This document shows, one piece after another, positions 1 to 9,198 of a DNA stretch of 64,000 nt (positions are counted from its first letter, which is position 1; each line of letters starts with the position of its first letter). Source of the DNA: JAJFJD01 sp965228975 (GTDB lineage: Bacteria; Pseudomonadota; Alphaproteobacteria; UBA8366); NCBI GenBank assembly GCA_965228975.1, contig OZ245851.1, positions 2,914,001 through 2,978,000 of the forward strand, in the 5' to 3' direction. The translations under genes and the position numbers were made by a program. The notes under the pieces were generated by a model that saw only the letters and a program-made list of their open reading frames with translations, was not told where the DNA came from and searched no databases.

Positions 1-3000
1 CGGCAGATCGCGCTTTACCTCGTCCGCGGGACTGACGGCCAGGTCGAAGGTTTCCTTGTCCGCCAGGTCGTCGAGTTGCCCGGACAGGTCTTCCAGCCGC
101 TCCGCCACGATATGGGTGACGATGCCTTCGCGCTGCAGTTTGCCGGTCACCCGCAGCAGCCGCGCGGTCATCACGACGCGGCGGAACCGCTCGAAGGTCT
201 TCCGCCAGACGATGATGTTGGCGACGCCGGTCTCGTCCTCGATGGTGATGAAGATGACGCCCTTGGCGCTGCCGGGCCGCTGCCGCACCAGCACCAGCCC
301 CGCAACGGTGACGCGGGCCTCGTCCTTCGTCTCGACCAGCCGCGCCGCGGGGATGGCGCCCATCAGGGCCATGCGGCCGCGCAGCAGGTCGAGCGGATGC
401 CGTTTCAACGATAAACGCATCCAGGAATAATCCTCCACCACCTCCTCGCCGATCGACATCTCCGGCAGGTCGACCATCGGCTCGTCGCCCCGTTCGCTGC
501 CCTCGATCCCGGCGAACAGCGGCAAGGGGGAATCGCCCAGCCCCTTGGCGATCCACAGTGCCTGACGGCGCTTCAGTCCCATCGACCCGAAGGCGTCGGC
601 GCGGGCTAAGGCTTCCAACACGGAGGCCGGCAGCCCGGTCCGCCGCCACAACGCCGCCGGGTCCCAATAGCCGTTGTTGCGTTTTTCGACCAGGCAAAGC
701 GCATGCTCCTCCGACAGGCCCTTGATCTGCCGCAGGCCGAGCCGCAACGCCAAGCCGCCGATGGATTCGGCGTTGACCTCGAGCGTCGAATCCCAGCCGG
801 AGCGGTTCACGTCCGGCGGCAGCGCAGTCACGTCGTGATCGACCGCATCGCGCACAATCTGCGCCGGCGCGTAGAAGCCCATCGGCTGGCTGTTCAGCAG
901 CGCCGCAGCGAAGACCGCCGGGTAATGGCATTTCATCCAGGCCGAGACATAGACCAGCATGGCGAAGCTCGCCGCGTGGCTTTCCGGGAAGCCGTATTCG
1001 CCGAAACCTTCGATCTGCCGGAAGCAGCGGTCGGCGAAATCGGCGTCGTAGCCGCGCGCCACCATCCCGGCGACGAACTTCTCGCGGAAGCTATGGATCG
1101 TGCCGACGCGGCGGAAGGTCGCCATGGCGCGGCGCAACCGGTCCGCCTCGGACGGCGTGAACCCTGCACCGACGATGGCAATCTTCATCGCCTGCTCCTG
1201 GAACAGCGGCACGCCGAGGGTCTTGCCGAGCACCTCGCGCAGCGCCTCGGACGGATAGTCCACCTGCTCCTCGCCGTTCCGGCGGCGCAGATAAGGATGC
1301 ACCATGTCGCCCTGGATCGGTCCCGGCCGGACGATGGCGACCTCGATCACCAGATCGTAGAAATCGCGCGGCTTCATGCGCGGCAAGAAGGCCATCTGCG
1401 CCCGGCTCTCGACCTGAAACACGCCGATCGAATCCGCGTCGCACAGCATGTCATAGACCGCCGGGTCTTCCGTCGGCACGGTCGCCAGGTCGTACGTCTT
1501 GCCGAAATGCCGATGGATCAGGTCGAAGCCCTTGCGGATGCATGTCAGCATGCCGAGCGACAACACGTCGATCTTGAGGAGGCCGAGCGCGTCCAGGTCG
1601 TCCTTGTCCCACTCGATCACGGTGCGGTCTTCCATCGCCGCGTTCTCGATCGGCACGATCTCGGTCAACGGGCCGCGGCTGATCACGAAGCCGCCGACAT
1701 GCTGCGACAGGTGGCGCGGAAAGCCGATCAGCGTCGCGGTCAGCAGCAGCGCCTGCCGCAGCCGCCGGTCCGTGGGGTCAAGCCCGATCTCCCGCACCTG
1801 GTCCTCGTCGATGCCGTCGCTGGACCAGCCCCAGACCTGCCCCGCCAACGCCGTCACGGTGTCGCGGCTGAGTCCCATCGCCTTGCCCACCTCGCGGACC
1901 GCGCCGCGCGCGCGATAGCAGGACACCACCGCCGTCATGCCCGCGCGGTCGCGGCCGTATTTGTCATAGATGTACTGGATGACCTCCTCGCGCCGCTCGT
2001 GTTCGAAATCCACGTCGATGTCGGGCGGCTCGTTGCGCTCGGTCGAGACGAAGCGTTCGAACAGCAGGTCGAGCTTCGACGGGTCGACCGCCGTGATGCC
2101 GAGGCAGTAGCAGACGGCGGAATTGGCCGCCGAACCGCGCCCCTGACACAGGATATGCCGCTCGCGGGCGAAGCGGACGATGTCGTACACGGTCAGGAAA
2201 TACGGCGCGTAGCCGAGTTGGCCGATCAGGTCGAGTTCGTGCTCGACCACCTTCTTCACCGCTTTCGGCACGCCGCCGGGATAGCGGTCCTTCGCCCCCT
2301 CCCAGGTCTGGTGGACGAGCTCTTCCTGCGGCGTGCGGCCGTCGCCGGTCACCTCGTCGGGATATTCGTAGCGCAATTCGTCGAGGTTGAAGTGACAGCG
2401 CTGCACGATCTCCTGCGTCCGCGCCACCGCGTCGGGATACGCCGCGAACAGCCGCATCATGTCCTCAGCGGATTTGAGATGGCGTTCCCCGTTCGCGACC
2501 AGCCGGTAGCCCGCATCGTCGATGGTGCAATGTTCGCGGATACAGATCAGCACATCGGCCAACGGCCGCCGCGACGCCTCGTGCATATGCACGTCGTTCG
2601 TCGCGACCAGCGGCACGCCGCAGGCGTCGGCGATTTCCGCCAGCCGGGCGAGCCGATGCGTATCGTCGCCGCGCAATAGGTTCTGCCCGGCGAGATAACA
2701 CGCCCCCGGGAAAGCCGCCGCCAGTGTTGAAAGCTCCATCGAGAACCTGTCATCCGGGGCGTCCGGTCCCTCCGGCGGCAGCGCGACGAAGACCATCCCC
2801 GCCCCGTGCTCGAAGATGTCGGCGCGGGTCAGCTCGCACTCGCCCTTCGGCGCGCGGCGGCGGCCGACCGTGATCAGACGGGACAGCCGTCCATAGGCGG
2901 CGCGGTCCTCCGGGAAAGCCAGCAGGCTCGCCCCGTCGGCCAGGTCGAGCCGCGCGCCGACCAGCAGCGGCAAATCCGCATCCTTGGCGGCGATATGCAT

Positions 3001-3156
3001 GCGCACGACACCGGCGAGGCTGTTGCGGTCGGCCACGGCGATCGCCGTGTGGCCCAGTTCGACGGCGCGCGCCACCAGTTCATGCGCATGCGACGCGCCG
3101 CGCAGGAAGCTGAAATTCGTCGTGACCTGAAGCTCGGCGTAGTCGGGCGCCATCAT
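1..3156 (-). CDS. dnaE2: Error-prone DNA polymerase DnaE2 (ImuC), 3' end cut off by window edge
   Basis: Translesion polymerase of the C family, working with ImuA and ImuB in SOS mutagenesis. The frame runs from an ATG at 3156 to base 1 without a stop, giving about 1052 residues; the family is usually about 1080, so only a short C-terminal piece is missing. An N-terminal PHP domain starts within the first 20 residues (NFSFLRGASH). The palm carries PDIDVDF, with catalytic aspartates, followed by ERREEVIQYIY. A C-terminal OB domain is present (VTVAGLVLVRQRPGSAKG). The start codon overlaps the imuB stop (ATGA), so the two are translationally coupled. Transcription probably starts at the LexA-controlled promoter ahead of imuA. 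Long open frames on the opposite strand here are shadows. Confidence 0.95.
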   Translation of the reverse strand, partial: MMAPDYAELQVTTNFSFLRGASHAHELVARAVELGHTAIAVADRNSLAGVVRMHIAAKDADLPLLVGARLDLADGASLLAFPEDRAAYGRLSRLITVGRRRAPKGECELTRADIFEHGAGMVFVALPPEGPDAPDDRFSMELSTLAAAFPGACYLAGQNLLRGDDTHRLARLAEIADACGVPLVATNDVHMHEASRRPLADVLICIREHCTIDDAGYRLVANGERHLKSAEDMMRLFAAYPDAVARTQEIVQRCHFNLDELRYEYPDEVTGDGRTPQEELVHQTWEGAKDRYPGGVPKAVKKVVEHELDLIGQLGYAPYFLTVYDIVRFARERHILCQGRGSAANSAVCYCLGITAVDPSKLDLLFERFVSTERNEPPDIDVDFEHERREEVIQYIYDKYGRDRAGMTAVVSCYRARGAVREVGKAMGLSRDTVTALAGQVWGWSSDGIDEDQVREIGLDPTDRRLRQALLLTATLIGFPRHLSQHVGGFVISRGPLTEIVPIENAAMEDRTVIEWDKDDLDALGLLKIDVLSLGMLTCIRKGFDLIHRHFGKTYDLATVPTEDPAVYDMLCDADSIGVFQVESRAQMAFLPRMKPRDFYDLVIEVAIVRPGPIQGDMVHPYLRRRNGEEQVDYPSEALREVLGKTLGVPLFQEQAMKIAIVGAGFTPSEADRLRRAMATFRRVGTIHSFREKFVAGMVARGYDADFADRCFRQIEGFGEYGFPESHAASFAMLVYVSAWMKCHYPAVFAAALLNSQPMGFYAPAQIVRDAVDHDVTALPPDVNRSGWDSTLEVNAESIGGLALRLGLRQIKGLSEEHALCLVEKRNNGYWDPAALWRRTGLPASVLEALARADAFGSMGLKRRQALWIAKGLGDSPLPLFAGIEGSERGDEPMVDLPEMSIGEEVVEDYSWMRLSLKRHPLDLLRGRMALMGAIPAARLVETKDEARVTVAGLVLVRQRPGSAKGVIFITIEDETGVANIIVWRKTFERFRRVVMTARLLRVTGKLQREGIVTHIVAERLEDLSGQLDDLADKETFDLAVSPADEVKRDLP

Positions 3157-4814
3157 GCGAACAATCCGTGCAGGAACCACCGCGACGTGCCGTCCCGCCG
3201 GGGGCGCACTTCGCGATACAGCCAGAACCGGCGGCCCGTCTCGTCCTCGACCCGCCAATAGTCGCGCGCGCCGCCGTCCCAGCCTGAATCGAGCCGCCAC
3301 CATTCCGGCGCGATCCGCTCGGGCCCTTCCGCGGCCTGCAGACGATGCTGCACCCGCCGCCATCGGAAAGCCGCCGGCGGGCCGTCATCGGGCACGGTGG
3401 CGAGCGTGTCCAGCAGTTCGGGCCGGGCCAGCAAACGCAGCGGCCGAACCGGGCCGGGCCACCAGGGAATATCCCCATCCCCGGCCGCGGCGGGCACGGT
3501 TTCAACCGCGTATTCTGGCAGGAAGCTCTCGCGCGGCCGCAGACCGACGACCTGGCCGAACCCCAACCGGTTGCCGAGCCGGTCGATCAACGGCGAAATA
3601 TTTTGCCGCCTATTGGCCTTCGGCCTGCTTGAGGGGTCATTTTGTCGCCTATCGCCCGTTGGGCTACTTGAGGAGTCTTTGGATGGCCTATCGGCCTTCG
3701 GCTTGCTTGAGGAGTCTTTTTGTCGCCTATCGGCCTTCGGCCTGCTTGAGGCTGAGACCGAGGCCGGGCTGTCGATCTGCACCGCGCCCAGCGGTTCGGT
3801 GACCGGGGCGGCCAGGACCATCGCCTCGACCCCGAAACCGGCATCGAGCGTGCCGAGACGCTCCGCGAAGAGCTTTGCGAGATGCGCCGCATCCCGCGCC
3901 GGGACGGACGTGCCGACGCTTACGGTCTGGAGCGACCCGTCGACCCGGTACAACGTCAGATCCAGCCGCCGGCAGCCGCGCTGCGCCTGGCCCAGCCGCT
4001 CGCACAATTCATGCAACAGGCGGCGCAAGCCGGCCTCGATGTCCTCGGTCAGCCCGATCGGGTCGGGAAAGGCCAGGCGCACGCGATAGCGCGGCGGCGG
4101 TTGGCGCGGCGATATCGGCTCCTCGACCCGGCCGAGCGCCTGGTCGAGCCGCAAGGACACCTCACCGCTGAACCGTGCGGTCAACGGCGCCCGCGGGAGG
4201 GCATAAAGATCGCCGACCCGCTTCAGGCCGAGACGCGTCAGCCCCGCCGCCGTCGCCGCGCCGAGCCGCAACGACGCGACCGGCAATCCCGCGATATTGT
4301 CGCGAACCGCCTCGGACGCCACGATCGAGCAGGCCGCGCCGTAATGCGACAAGGCCCAGGCCGCGCCCGGCGTGCCTGTCAGAGCGGCCCGGCCGCGCAG
4401 CCCCATATTCCCAAGCCGCGTCAACAGGTCATCCAGCATCGCCTGCTCGCCGCCAAACAGATGCGCACAACCGGTGACATCGAGCCAAACACCATCGGTG
4501 CCTTCCGGCGCGGCAAAGGGCGTGTAGCGGCCGCACCATGACAGGATATGTGCCCGCAGCGCCGCATCCGCCTCCGGATCGGCAGGCATCGTCCGAAGCC
4601 CCGGCAATACCGCCCGCGCGTCGGCCAGCGCCATCTCGGGCGCGATCCCCGCCGCCGACGCCGCATCGCTGACCGCCGTGACGACGATCCGGCCCGCGGT
4701 TTCGGCGACCAGCGCGACCGGTTTGTCGGGATCATCCCGCCAGGCGCTGCCCTTCCCGCGCCGCACCCGGTCGATCGACAATGTCGGAAACCAGAGAGAG
4801 ATCACGCGTCGCAT
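3153..4814 (-). CDS. imuB: ImuB, Y-family polymerase-like mutasome protein
   Basis: Predicted non-catalytic Y-family homologue that, in the characterised family, bridges DnaE2 and the sliding clamp during SOS translesion synthesis. It is 553 residues and opens with RRVISLWFPTLSIDRVRR, typical of ImuB, and ends in WFLHGLFA, also typical. It lies between imuA (start overlapped by 83 bp) and dnaE2 (ATGA overlap). Between roughly residues 355 and 405 is a hydrophilic linker rich in Lys, Arg, Asp and Ser that is encoded by 39-bp tandem repeats; I do not expect this in other ImuB proteins. The flanking domains read cleanly, so the repeats are an in-frame expansion rather than damage. An upstream start is not needed. 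Confidence 0.93.
   Translation of the reverse strand: MRRVISLWFPTLSIDRVRRGKGSAWRDDPDKPVALVAETAGRIVVTAVSDAASAAGIAPEMALADARAVLPGLRTMPADPEADAALRAHILSWCGRYTPFAAPEGTDGVWLDVTGCAHLFGGEQAMLDDLLTRLGNMGLRGRAALTGTPGAAWALSHYGAACSIVASEAVRDNIAGLPVASLRLGAATAAGLTRLGLKRVGDLYALPRAPLTARFSGEVSLRLDQALGRVEEPISPRQPPPRYRVRLAFPDPIGLTEDIEAGLRRLLHELCERLGQAQRGCRRLDLTLYRVDGSLQTVSVGTSVPARDAAHLAKLFAERLGTLDAGFGVEAMVLAAPVTEPLGAVQIDSPASVSASSRPKADRRQKDSSSKPKADRPSKDSSSSPTGDRRQNDPSSRPKANRRQNISPLIDRLGNRLGFGQVVGLRPRESFLPEYAVETVPAAAGDGDIPWWPGPVRPLRLLARPELLDTLATVPDDGPPAAFRWRRVQHRLQAAEGPERIAPEWWRLDSGWDGGARDYWRVEDETGRRFWLYREVRPRRDGTSRWFLHGLFA
3605..3751. repeat. 39-bp tandem repeat, nearly four copies, inside imuB
   Basis: The word CCTAT(C/T)G recurs at 3609, 3648, 3687 and 3726, always 39 bp apart. 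Copies one, three and four are closest (CGGCCTTCGGC core) and copy two is diverged (CGCCCGTTGGGC). The unit is a multiple of three, so it adds 13 residues per copy to ImuB: variants of SSKPKADRRQKD. This is a coding minisatellite, not a CRISPR array, since there are no unique spacers. Confidence 0.9.
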
Positions 4815-5487
4815 CGCACCATTCCACCAACCATGTCTTGTTCATGCCGCCGACCCCGCCGCGGCAGCGCAACAGGTCCAACCGCCAGCGCATCCCGCCG
4901 GTGGAAGACCGTGTCATTTCCGGCAGTCCCAGCAGCGGCGCGGAGTCCGCCTGCCACCGGCTGAACACCGCGCTCGGCGACAGATCGCCCTTGCCCGCGC
5001 CCCGCCGCAGCACCAGGCCGGTCCCGCCGCCCGTCTCGGCGGCAAGCTGCAACCGGCGGCTGGCGGTCAGGGCGACCGCACGGTCAGGCTCGCCGATCAC
5101 CGCGGCAAGGCCGGAATCGCGCAACCCTTCCTCCATCGCCCACAACATGTCCTCCGCCGTCGTACAGCGGGCGATCACCAGCCGGTCCGTATCGAGGCCG
5201 AACGCCGCCAAGCCGGGTCCGTAGAGATCGGCGCCGGACCGCGCCATGACGCACCACAGCACCGGCCCGTCCGTCCGCCCCGCCAGCATCGACACGAAGC
5301 CGCCCGCGGCGCTGCCCGTCACCTCATGCACCGCCCCGCTGGCCAGCCCACCGCCCGGCAACGCCGCATCGATCGCGGGAATATCGAACGGCATCGCCGG
5401 ATACCGCCCGACGTCGGTTTCGCCGCGTTCCAGCCGGGCAATCCGGGCCCGGAGATCGATCAACAGGGTGCTTTCTTGCTCGGGCAT
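4732..5487 (-). CDS. imuA: ImuA, RecA/SulA-like mutasome protein
   Basis: First gene of the SOS translesion operon imuA-imuB-dnaE2. ImuA-type proteins have a RecA-like fold and are needed for ImuB/DnaE2-dependent mutagenesis. The chosen start is the ATG at 5487 (MPEQESTLLIDLRARIARLE), giving 251 residues; the open frame extends upstream to 5598 but that part crosses the LexA box. The pattern LPGGGLASGAVHEVTG is the usual ImuA N-terminal signature, and PVLWCVMARSGADLYGPGL follows. The 3' end overlaps imuB by 83 bp, an unusually long overlap that suggests tight co-translation. The assignment rests on sequence signature plus operon order. Confidence 0.9.
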   Translation of the reverse strand: MPEQESTLLIDLRARIARLERGETDVGRYPAMPFDIPAIDAALPGGGLASGAVHEVTGSAAGGFVSMLAGRTDGPVLWCVMARSGADLYGPGLAAFGLDTDRLVIARCTTAEDMLWAMEEGLRDSGLAAVIGEPDRAVALTASRRLQLAAETGGGTGLVLRRGAGKGDLSPSAVFSRWQADSAPLLGLPEMTRSSTGGMRWRLDLLRCRGGVGGMNKTWLVEWCDATRDLSLVSDIVDRPGAAREGQRLAG

Positions 5488-5509
5488 ACGGGGACCTTTG
5501 CCATTGAAT

Positions 5510-5524
5510 GTTCCTATTTTGTTC
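5510..5524. promoter_or_regulatory. LexA (SOS) box, GTTC-N7-GTTC
   Basis: GTTCCTATTTTGTTC matches the alphaproteobacterial LexA direct repeat GTTC-N7-GTTC exactly. It lies 23 bp upstream of the imuA start, where a bound repressor would block the promoter. This predicts DNA-damage induction of imuA-imuB-dnaE2. It also lies 125 bp ahead of the divergent hemN, but hemN has its own Fnr-type site. Confidence 0.88.
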
Positions 5525-5600
5525 TTATTCCGAAACGGCCCATCGGTCAAGGGCCGGCAACCGGCCTGCGACCACCCGGGACAACCCCAAACGTGCAAAT

Positions 5601-5614
5601 TTGATCTCCATCAA
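5601..5614. promoter_or_regulatory. Fnr/FixK-type box before hemN
   Basis: TTGATCTCCATCAA is a perfect TTGAT-N4-ATCAA palindrome, the consensus for Fnr/FixK-family regulators. It lies 35 bp upstream of the hemN start. Oxygen-independent coproporphyrinogen oxidase genes are classic targets of these regulators, so activation under low oxygen is expected. Confidence 0.88.
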
Positions 5615-5648
5615 TGCGCCGCCCCCACCGCCCGTCGACGTTGGTCCA

Positions 5649-7004
5649 ATGACCGCTCAATCGAACGACCTCCTCACCCGCCGGCTTCCGCGCTACACCA
5701 GCTATCCGACCGCTCCGCATTTCCATGACGGCATCGGCGAACGACAATACCGGGACTGGCTCGCCGCCCTCGATCCGGCATCGCCCGTCTCGCTCTACAT
5801 GCACACGCCCTTCTGCCGCGAACTCTGCTGGTTCTGTGGCTGCAACACGCGGGTCGTGCGCCGCGAAGGGGTCATCGCGGACTATCTCGATCACATGCTC
5901 GCGGAAATCGATCTGGCAACCGAGACATTGCCCGCACGCATGCCGATCAGCCATATCCATTTCGGCGGCGGGTCCCCCAACACGCTAGGCGCTGACGGCC
6001 TAAAGCGTCTAACGAAACACCTTCATCAACGATTCGATATTCATGCGGAAAGCGAAATCGCCATCGAACTCGACCCGCGCTCGACCGATGACGATTTCAT
6101 CGCCGCCTGCGGCGATGCCGGGATAAGCCGCGCCAGCCTCGGCGTGCAGGACTTGAGCCCGACCGTGCAGAAGGCGATCAACCGCATCCAGCCCTATGAA
6201 AAGATCGAGCACGTGATCGACGGGCTCAGGGCTACCGCCGTCGAAGACATCAATGTCGACCTGATGTATGGCCTGCCGCACCAAACCGTATCGGGTTTGC
6301 TGGCATCGGCCGAACAGGTCCTGACGCTGCAGCCGGACCGGATCGCCCTGTTCGGTTATGCCCATGTACCGTGGATGAAGTCGCATCAGGCGCTGCTCGA
6401 CGAGAGCCTGCTGCCGTCCCCCGCCGACCGGCGCATGCAGCATGACGCCATGTCCGCCTTCCTGGCCGATGCGGGCTACCAGCGCATCGGTATGGACCAT
6501 TTCAGCCGGCCGGGCACGGCGATGGCAAACAGTCGCGCCGCCGGCACGCTGCGGCGGAACTTCCAGGGCTACACGACCGATTCGGCCGATACTCTGTTGG
6601 GCTTCGGCGCGTCCGCCATCGGCATGACGCCGCATGGCTACGCCCAGAACGAGACGGATGTCCGGCGCTGGCGGAGTGCCGTCGACGCCGGAACCTTGCC
6701 GATCGTCAAAGGCATCGCCACCGACGCCGACGATCAAGTGCGCCGCGCGTTGATCGAACGCTTGATGTGCGACATGACGGTGGACATCGATCAGGTCGCG
6801 ACCCGATTCGGGTATTCGATCAAGGACTTCCCGAAAGAAGTGACCTCCCTACATCAGCTTCGGCGCGACGGACTGATCGACTTCGAGAACGGCGCCATCC
6901 GCGTCCCGCCGGAAAACCGGGTTCTCGTGCGAATCGTCGCGTCGGTCTTCGACCGGTATCTCCGGTCCGCGGAGACCGAAGCGAAACACGCCATCGCTGT
7001 CTAA
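5649..7004 (+). CDS. hemN: Oxygen-independent coproporphyrinogen III oxidase (HemN)
   Basis: Radical-SAM enzyme converting coproporphyrinogen III to protoporphyrinogen IX without oxygen, in heme (or bacteriochlorophyll) synthesis. It has 451 residues from the ATG at 5649, close to the E. coli HemN length; the open frame upstream (from 5508) crosses regulatory sites and is unlikely to be translated. The N-terminal PRYTSYPTAPHF and the cluster CRELCWFCGC give Cys56, Cys60, Cys63 and Cys65, the CxxxCxxCxC pattern of true HemN rather than HemW. HFGGGSPNTL and DLMYGLPHQT follow as expected. An Fnr box lies just upstream. The 3' end is convergent with the next gene, separated by 3 bp. Confidence 0.96.
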   Translation: MTAQSNDLLTRRLPRYTSYPTAPHFHDGIGERQYRDWLAALDPASPVSLYMHTPFCRELCWFCGCNTRVVRREGVIADYLDHMLAEIDLATETLPARMPISHIHFGGGSPNTLGADGLKRLTKHLHQRFDIHAESEIAIELDPRSTDDDFIAACGDAGISRASLGVQDLSPTVQKAINRIQPYEKIEHVIDGLRATAVEDINVDLMYGLPHQTVSGLLASAEQVLTLQPDRIALFGYAHVPWMKSHQALLDESLLPSPADRRMQHDAMSAFLADAGYQRIGMDHFSRPGTAMANSRAAGTLRRNFQGYTTDSADTLLGFGASAIGMTPHGYAQNETDVRRWRSAVDAGTLPIVKGIATDADDQVRRALIERLMCDMTVDIDQVATRFGYSIKDFPKEVTSLHQLRRDGLIDFENGAIRVPPENRVLVRIVASVFDRYLRSAETEAKHAIAV

Positions 7005-7007
7005 GAT

Positions 7008-8696
7008 TCAGCCGGTATTCTGGGCCGCCAGCGCCTTCTCGCGGGCGGCGCTCAACGTCGTGCGCGACGACACGAGATCCTCGTCGATCCGTAACTCGAT
7101 CAACGCCGCCGTACCGCTCGCCTTGGCACGCTCCAGTGCAGGCAAAAACTCCTCTGTGCGTTCCACTGCCTCGCCATGCGCCCCGAACGACCGCGCCCAG
7201 GCCGCGAAATCCGGATTGACCAGATCAGTGCCGCTGACGCGGCCGGGGTAGTGGTTTTCCTGATTCAGCCGGATCGTCCCGTAGATGCCGTTGTTGAACA
7301 GGATGACGATCGGTTTCGCCTTGTTCTGCATCGCGGTCGCGATTTCCTGACCGGTCATCAGCGCGCTGCCATCGCCCAGCAACGAAACGACCTGCCGGTC
7401 GGGACAGGTGATCGCCGCGGAGACGCCCGCCGGCACCGACGAGCCCATCGCGCCCAGATTGCCCGCCAACAATCGCATCGGTCGCTTGAAGCGCAGGAAA
7501 CGTAGCGGCCAGCTCGAATACGCGCCGGCATCGACCGTGACGATCGCGTCCTCCGGCAGCCACTCCTGAAGCTGCAGCATCGCCACGGCCGGGTCCAGCG
7601 GGGCGTTGCAAGGCGGCGGTGTCAGGGTTTCGAGATAGGCGGCATGGGCATCCTCCACCCATTTCGTGCGGTGATCGGTCGCCACCGGCGCCATCGCCCG
7701 TGCGGCGGCGGCGAACTCGGCTGTCCCTGCCTGAATCCCCAACACCGGCGTATACAGCCGCCCGATCTCTTCCGAGGCCGGGTGCACATGGATCAGTTCC
7801 TGATTGTCACCGAGCCGGTCGAACAGGGTGAAGTCCTGCGTGATGATCGTGTTCAACCGGCTGCCGACGGCGATGATCAGATCGGACTCCTTCACCCGGT
7901 CGGCCAGATCCGCCGGAATCGGCCCGTAGCCGATATCGCCGGCATAACACGGGCTTGTCATGTCGAAACAATCCTGGCGGCGGAACCCGACCGTGGCCGG
8001 GATTCGGTTCGCTTCGGCGAACGCGGCCAGATCGTTGACCGCCTGTTCGGACAGGACCGATCCGGAAATCAGAAAGGGCCGCTGTGCCTTTTCCAGCAAG
8101 GCGCGGAAGGCCGCCATCTGGCTTTCCGACGGTTCCGGCTGCACCGTGATCGCCGGCGCCGCGTCGGGCATGGCGATCTCGTCGTCCAGCATGTCCTCCG
8201 GCATAACCAGAGCAACCGGCCCCTGACGTCCCGAAGTCGCCAGATTGAAGGCCCGGCTGACGAATTCCGGAATGCGGTCCACGCTGTCGATCTGCGCCAC
8301 CCATTTGGTGAGTTCGAGATACATATGCCGGTATTCGATTTCCTGGAAGGCTTCCCGCTGCACCTCATAACGCGTGGCATGCCCGATCAGAACCAGCATC
8401 GGCGTCGAATCGTGTTTCGCATTGTGCACGCCGATCGACGCGTTGCAGGCGCCGGGACCGCGTGTAACGAGGCAAACCGCCGGCTTGCCGGTTAGCTTGC
8501 CATAGGCTTCCGCCATGAAGGCGGCCCCCGCCTCGTGCCGGCAGGTCACCAGCTTGATTTCCGGCGTATCGATCAACACGTCGAGAATGCCGAGGAAACT
8601 CTCTCCCGGCAGGCAGAAAACGGTATCGACGCCATTCTTGCGCAGGGCGTCCACGACAAGCTGGCCGCCATGGCGAGTCGGCAGATTTTCAGGCAT
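7008..8696 (-). CDS. Thiamine diphosphate-dependent enzyme, acetolactate synthase-like
   Basis: 562-residue member of the acetolactate synthase/benzoylformate decarboxylase superfamily. The N-terminal Pyr domain has the activating glutamate in RHEAGAAFMAEAYGKLTG. A central transhydrogenase-like domain follows. The C-terminal PP domain carries the ThDP motif GDGSALMTGQE ending in ILFNN. No regulatory small subunit gene is adjacent, and ilvN/ilvC are absent, so it is probably not the biosynthetic acetolactate synthase. The substrate cannot be told from sequence; decarboxylation of a 2-oxo acid or carboligation are the likely reactions. It stands alone, divergent from hspQ and convergent with hemN. 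I see no strong ribosome binding site before the ATG. Confidence 0.85.
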   Translation of the reverse strand: MPENLPTRHGGQLVVDALRKNGVDTVFCLPGESFLGILDVLIDTPEIKLVTCRHEAGAAFMAEAYGKLTGKPAVCLVTRGPGACNASIGVHNAKHDSTPMLVLIGHATRYEVQREAFQEIEYRHMYLELTKWVAQIDSVDRIPEFVSRAFNLATSGRQGPVALVMPEDMLDDEIAMPDAAPAITVQPEPSESQMAAFRALLEKAQRPFLISGSVLSEQAVNDLAAFAEANRIPATVGFRRQDCFDMTSPCYAGDIGYGPIPADLADRVKESDLIIAVGSRLNTIITQDFTLFDRLGDNQELIHVHPASEEIGRLYTPVLGIQAGTAEFAAAARAMAPVATDHRTKWVEDAHAAYLETLTPPPCNAPLDPAVAMLQLQEWLPEDAIVTVDAGAYSSWPLRFLRFKRPMRLLAGNLGAMGSSVPAGVSAAITCPDRQVVSLLGDGSALMTGQEIATAMQNKAKPIVILFNNGIYGTIRLNQENHYPGRVSGTDLVNPDFAAWARSFGAHGEAVERTEEFLPALERAKASGTAALIELRIDEDLVSSRTTLSAAREKALAAQNTG

Positions 8697-8865
8697 GACA
8701 AAACAATTCGATGGTGATCAAAAGGCGATGGATGGCAAAGAGTACGGAAACTAAAGGGCCTTGCGAAACCGGAGTCAATCGTTCTGGACAGAACCCTCCC
8801 CTCAAGGCAGATTGCCGCAACCGAGCGTTTCCGACCAACGATCAATAAGAAATGGCCGATCACGC

Positions 8866-9183
8866 ATGGCAGAGAGCATCGCACAGTTCCGACCGGGCCA
8901 GCTCATCCACCATAAGCTCTTCGAATACCGCGGCGTGGTCTTCGACGTGGACCCGGTCTTTCAAGGGACCGAGGCATGGTACGAACGGATGGCGCAGTCC
9001 CGGCCGCCGAAGGAAAAACCCTGGTATCACGTGCTGGTTCATGATGCGTCGCACACGACCTATGTCGCGGAACAGAACCTGGAACTCGACCACAGCATGG
9101 AACCGGTCCGCCACAAACTGATCGGGGAGCATTTCGACCGGTTCGAGAAAGGCGCCTATGTCCTGCGCCGCCGCACAAACTGA
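8866..9183 (+). CDS. hspQ: Heat shock protein HspQ (YccV family)
   Basis: Small 105-residue protein of the HspQ/YccV family, described as a hemimethylated-DNA-binding and protease-modulating heat shock protein. It is recognised by PGQLIHHKLFEYRGVVFDVDP and by PWYHVLVHDASHTTYVAEQN. The start is placed at the ATG of MAESIAQF; the open frame reaches 8761, but the upstream part has no family resemblance. It lies 15 bp before pyrE, so the two may be cotranscribed, though a functional link is not obvious. Confidence 0.92.
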   Translation: MAESIAQFRPGQLIHHKLFEYRGVVFDVDPVFQGTEAWYERMAQSRPPKEKPWYHVLVHDASHTTYVAEQNLELDHSMEPVRHKLIGEHFDRFEKGAYVLRRRTN

Positions 9184-9198
9184 AGGATTAAGTCCGTA

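Noticed and set aside
703..2679. A 658-residue open frame on the plus strand
   Set aside because: It is antisense to dnaE2, rich in Arg, His and Asp as GC-rich shadow frames are, and matches no family.
3605..3751. Regularly spaced repeats as a CRISPR array
   Set aside because: Units abut without unique spacers, and the frame of imuB runs through them intact.
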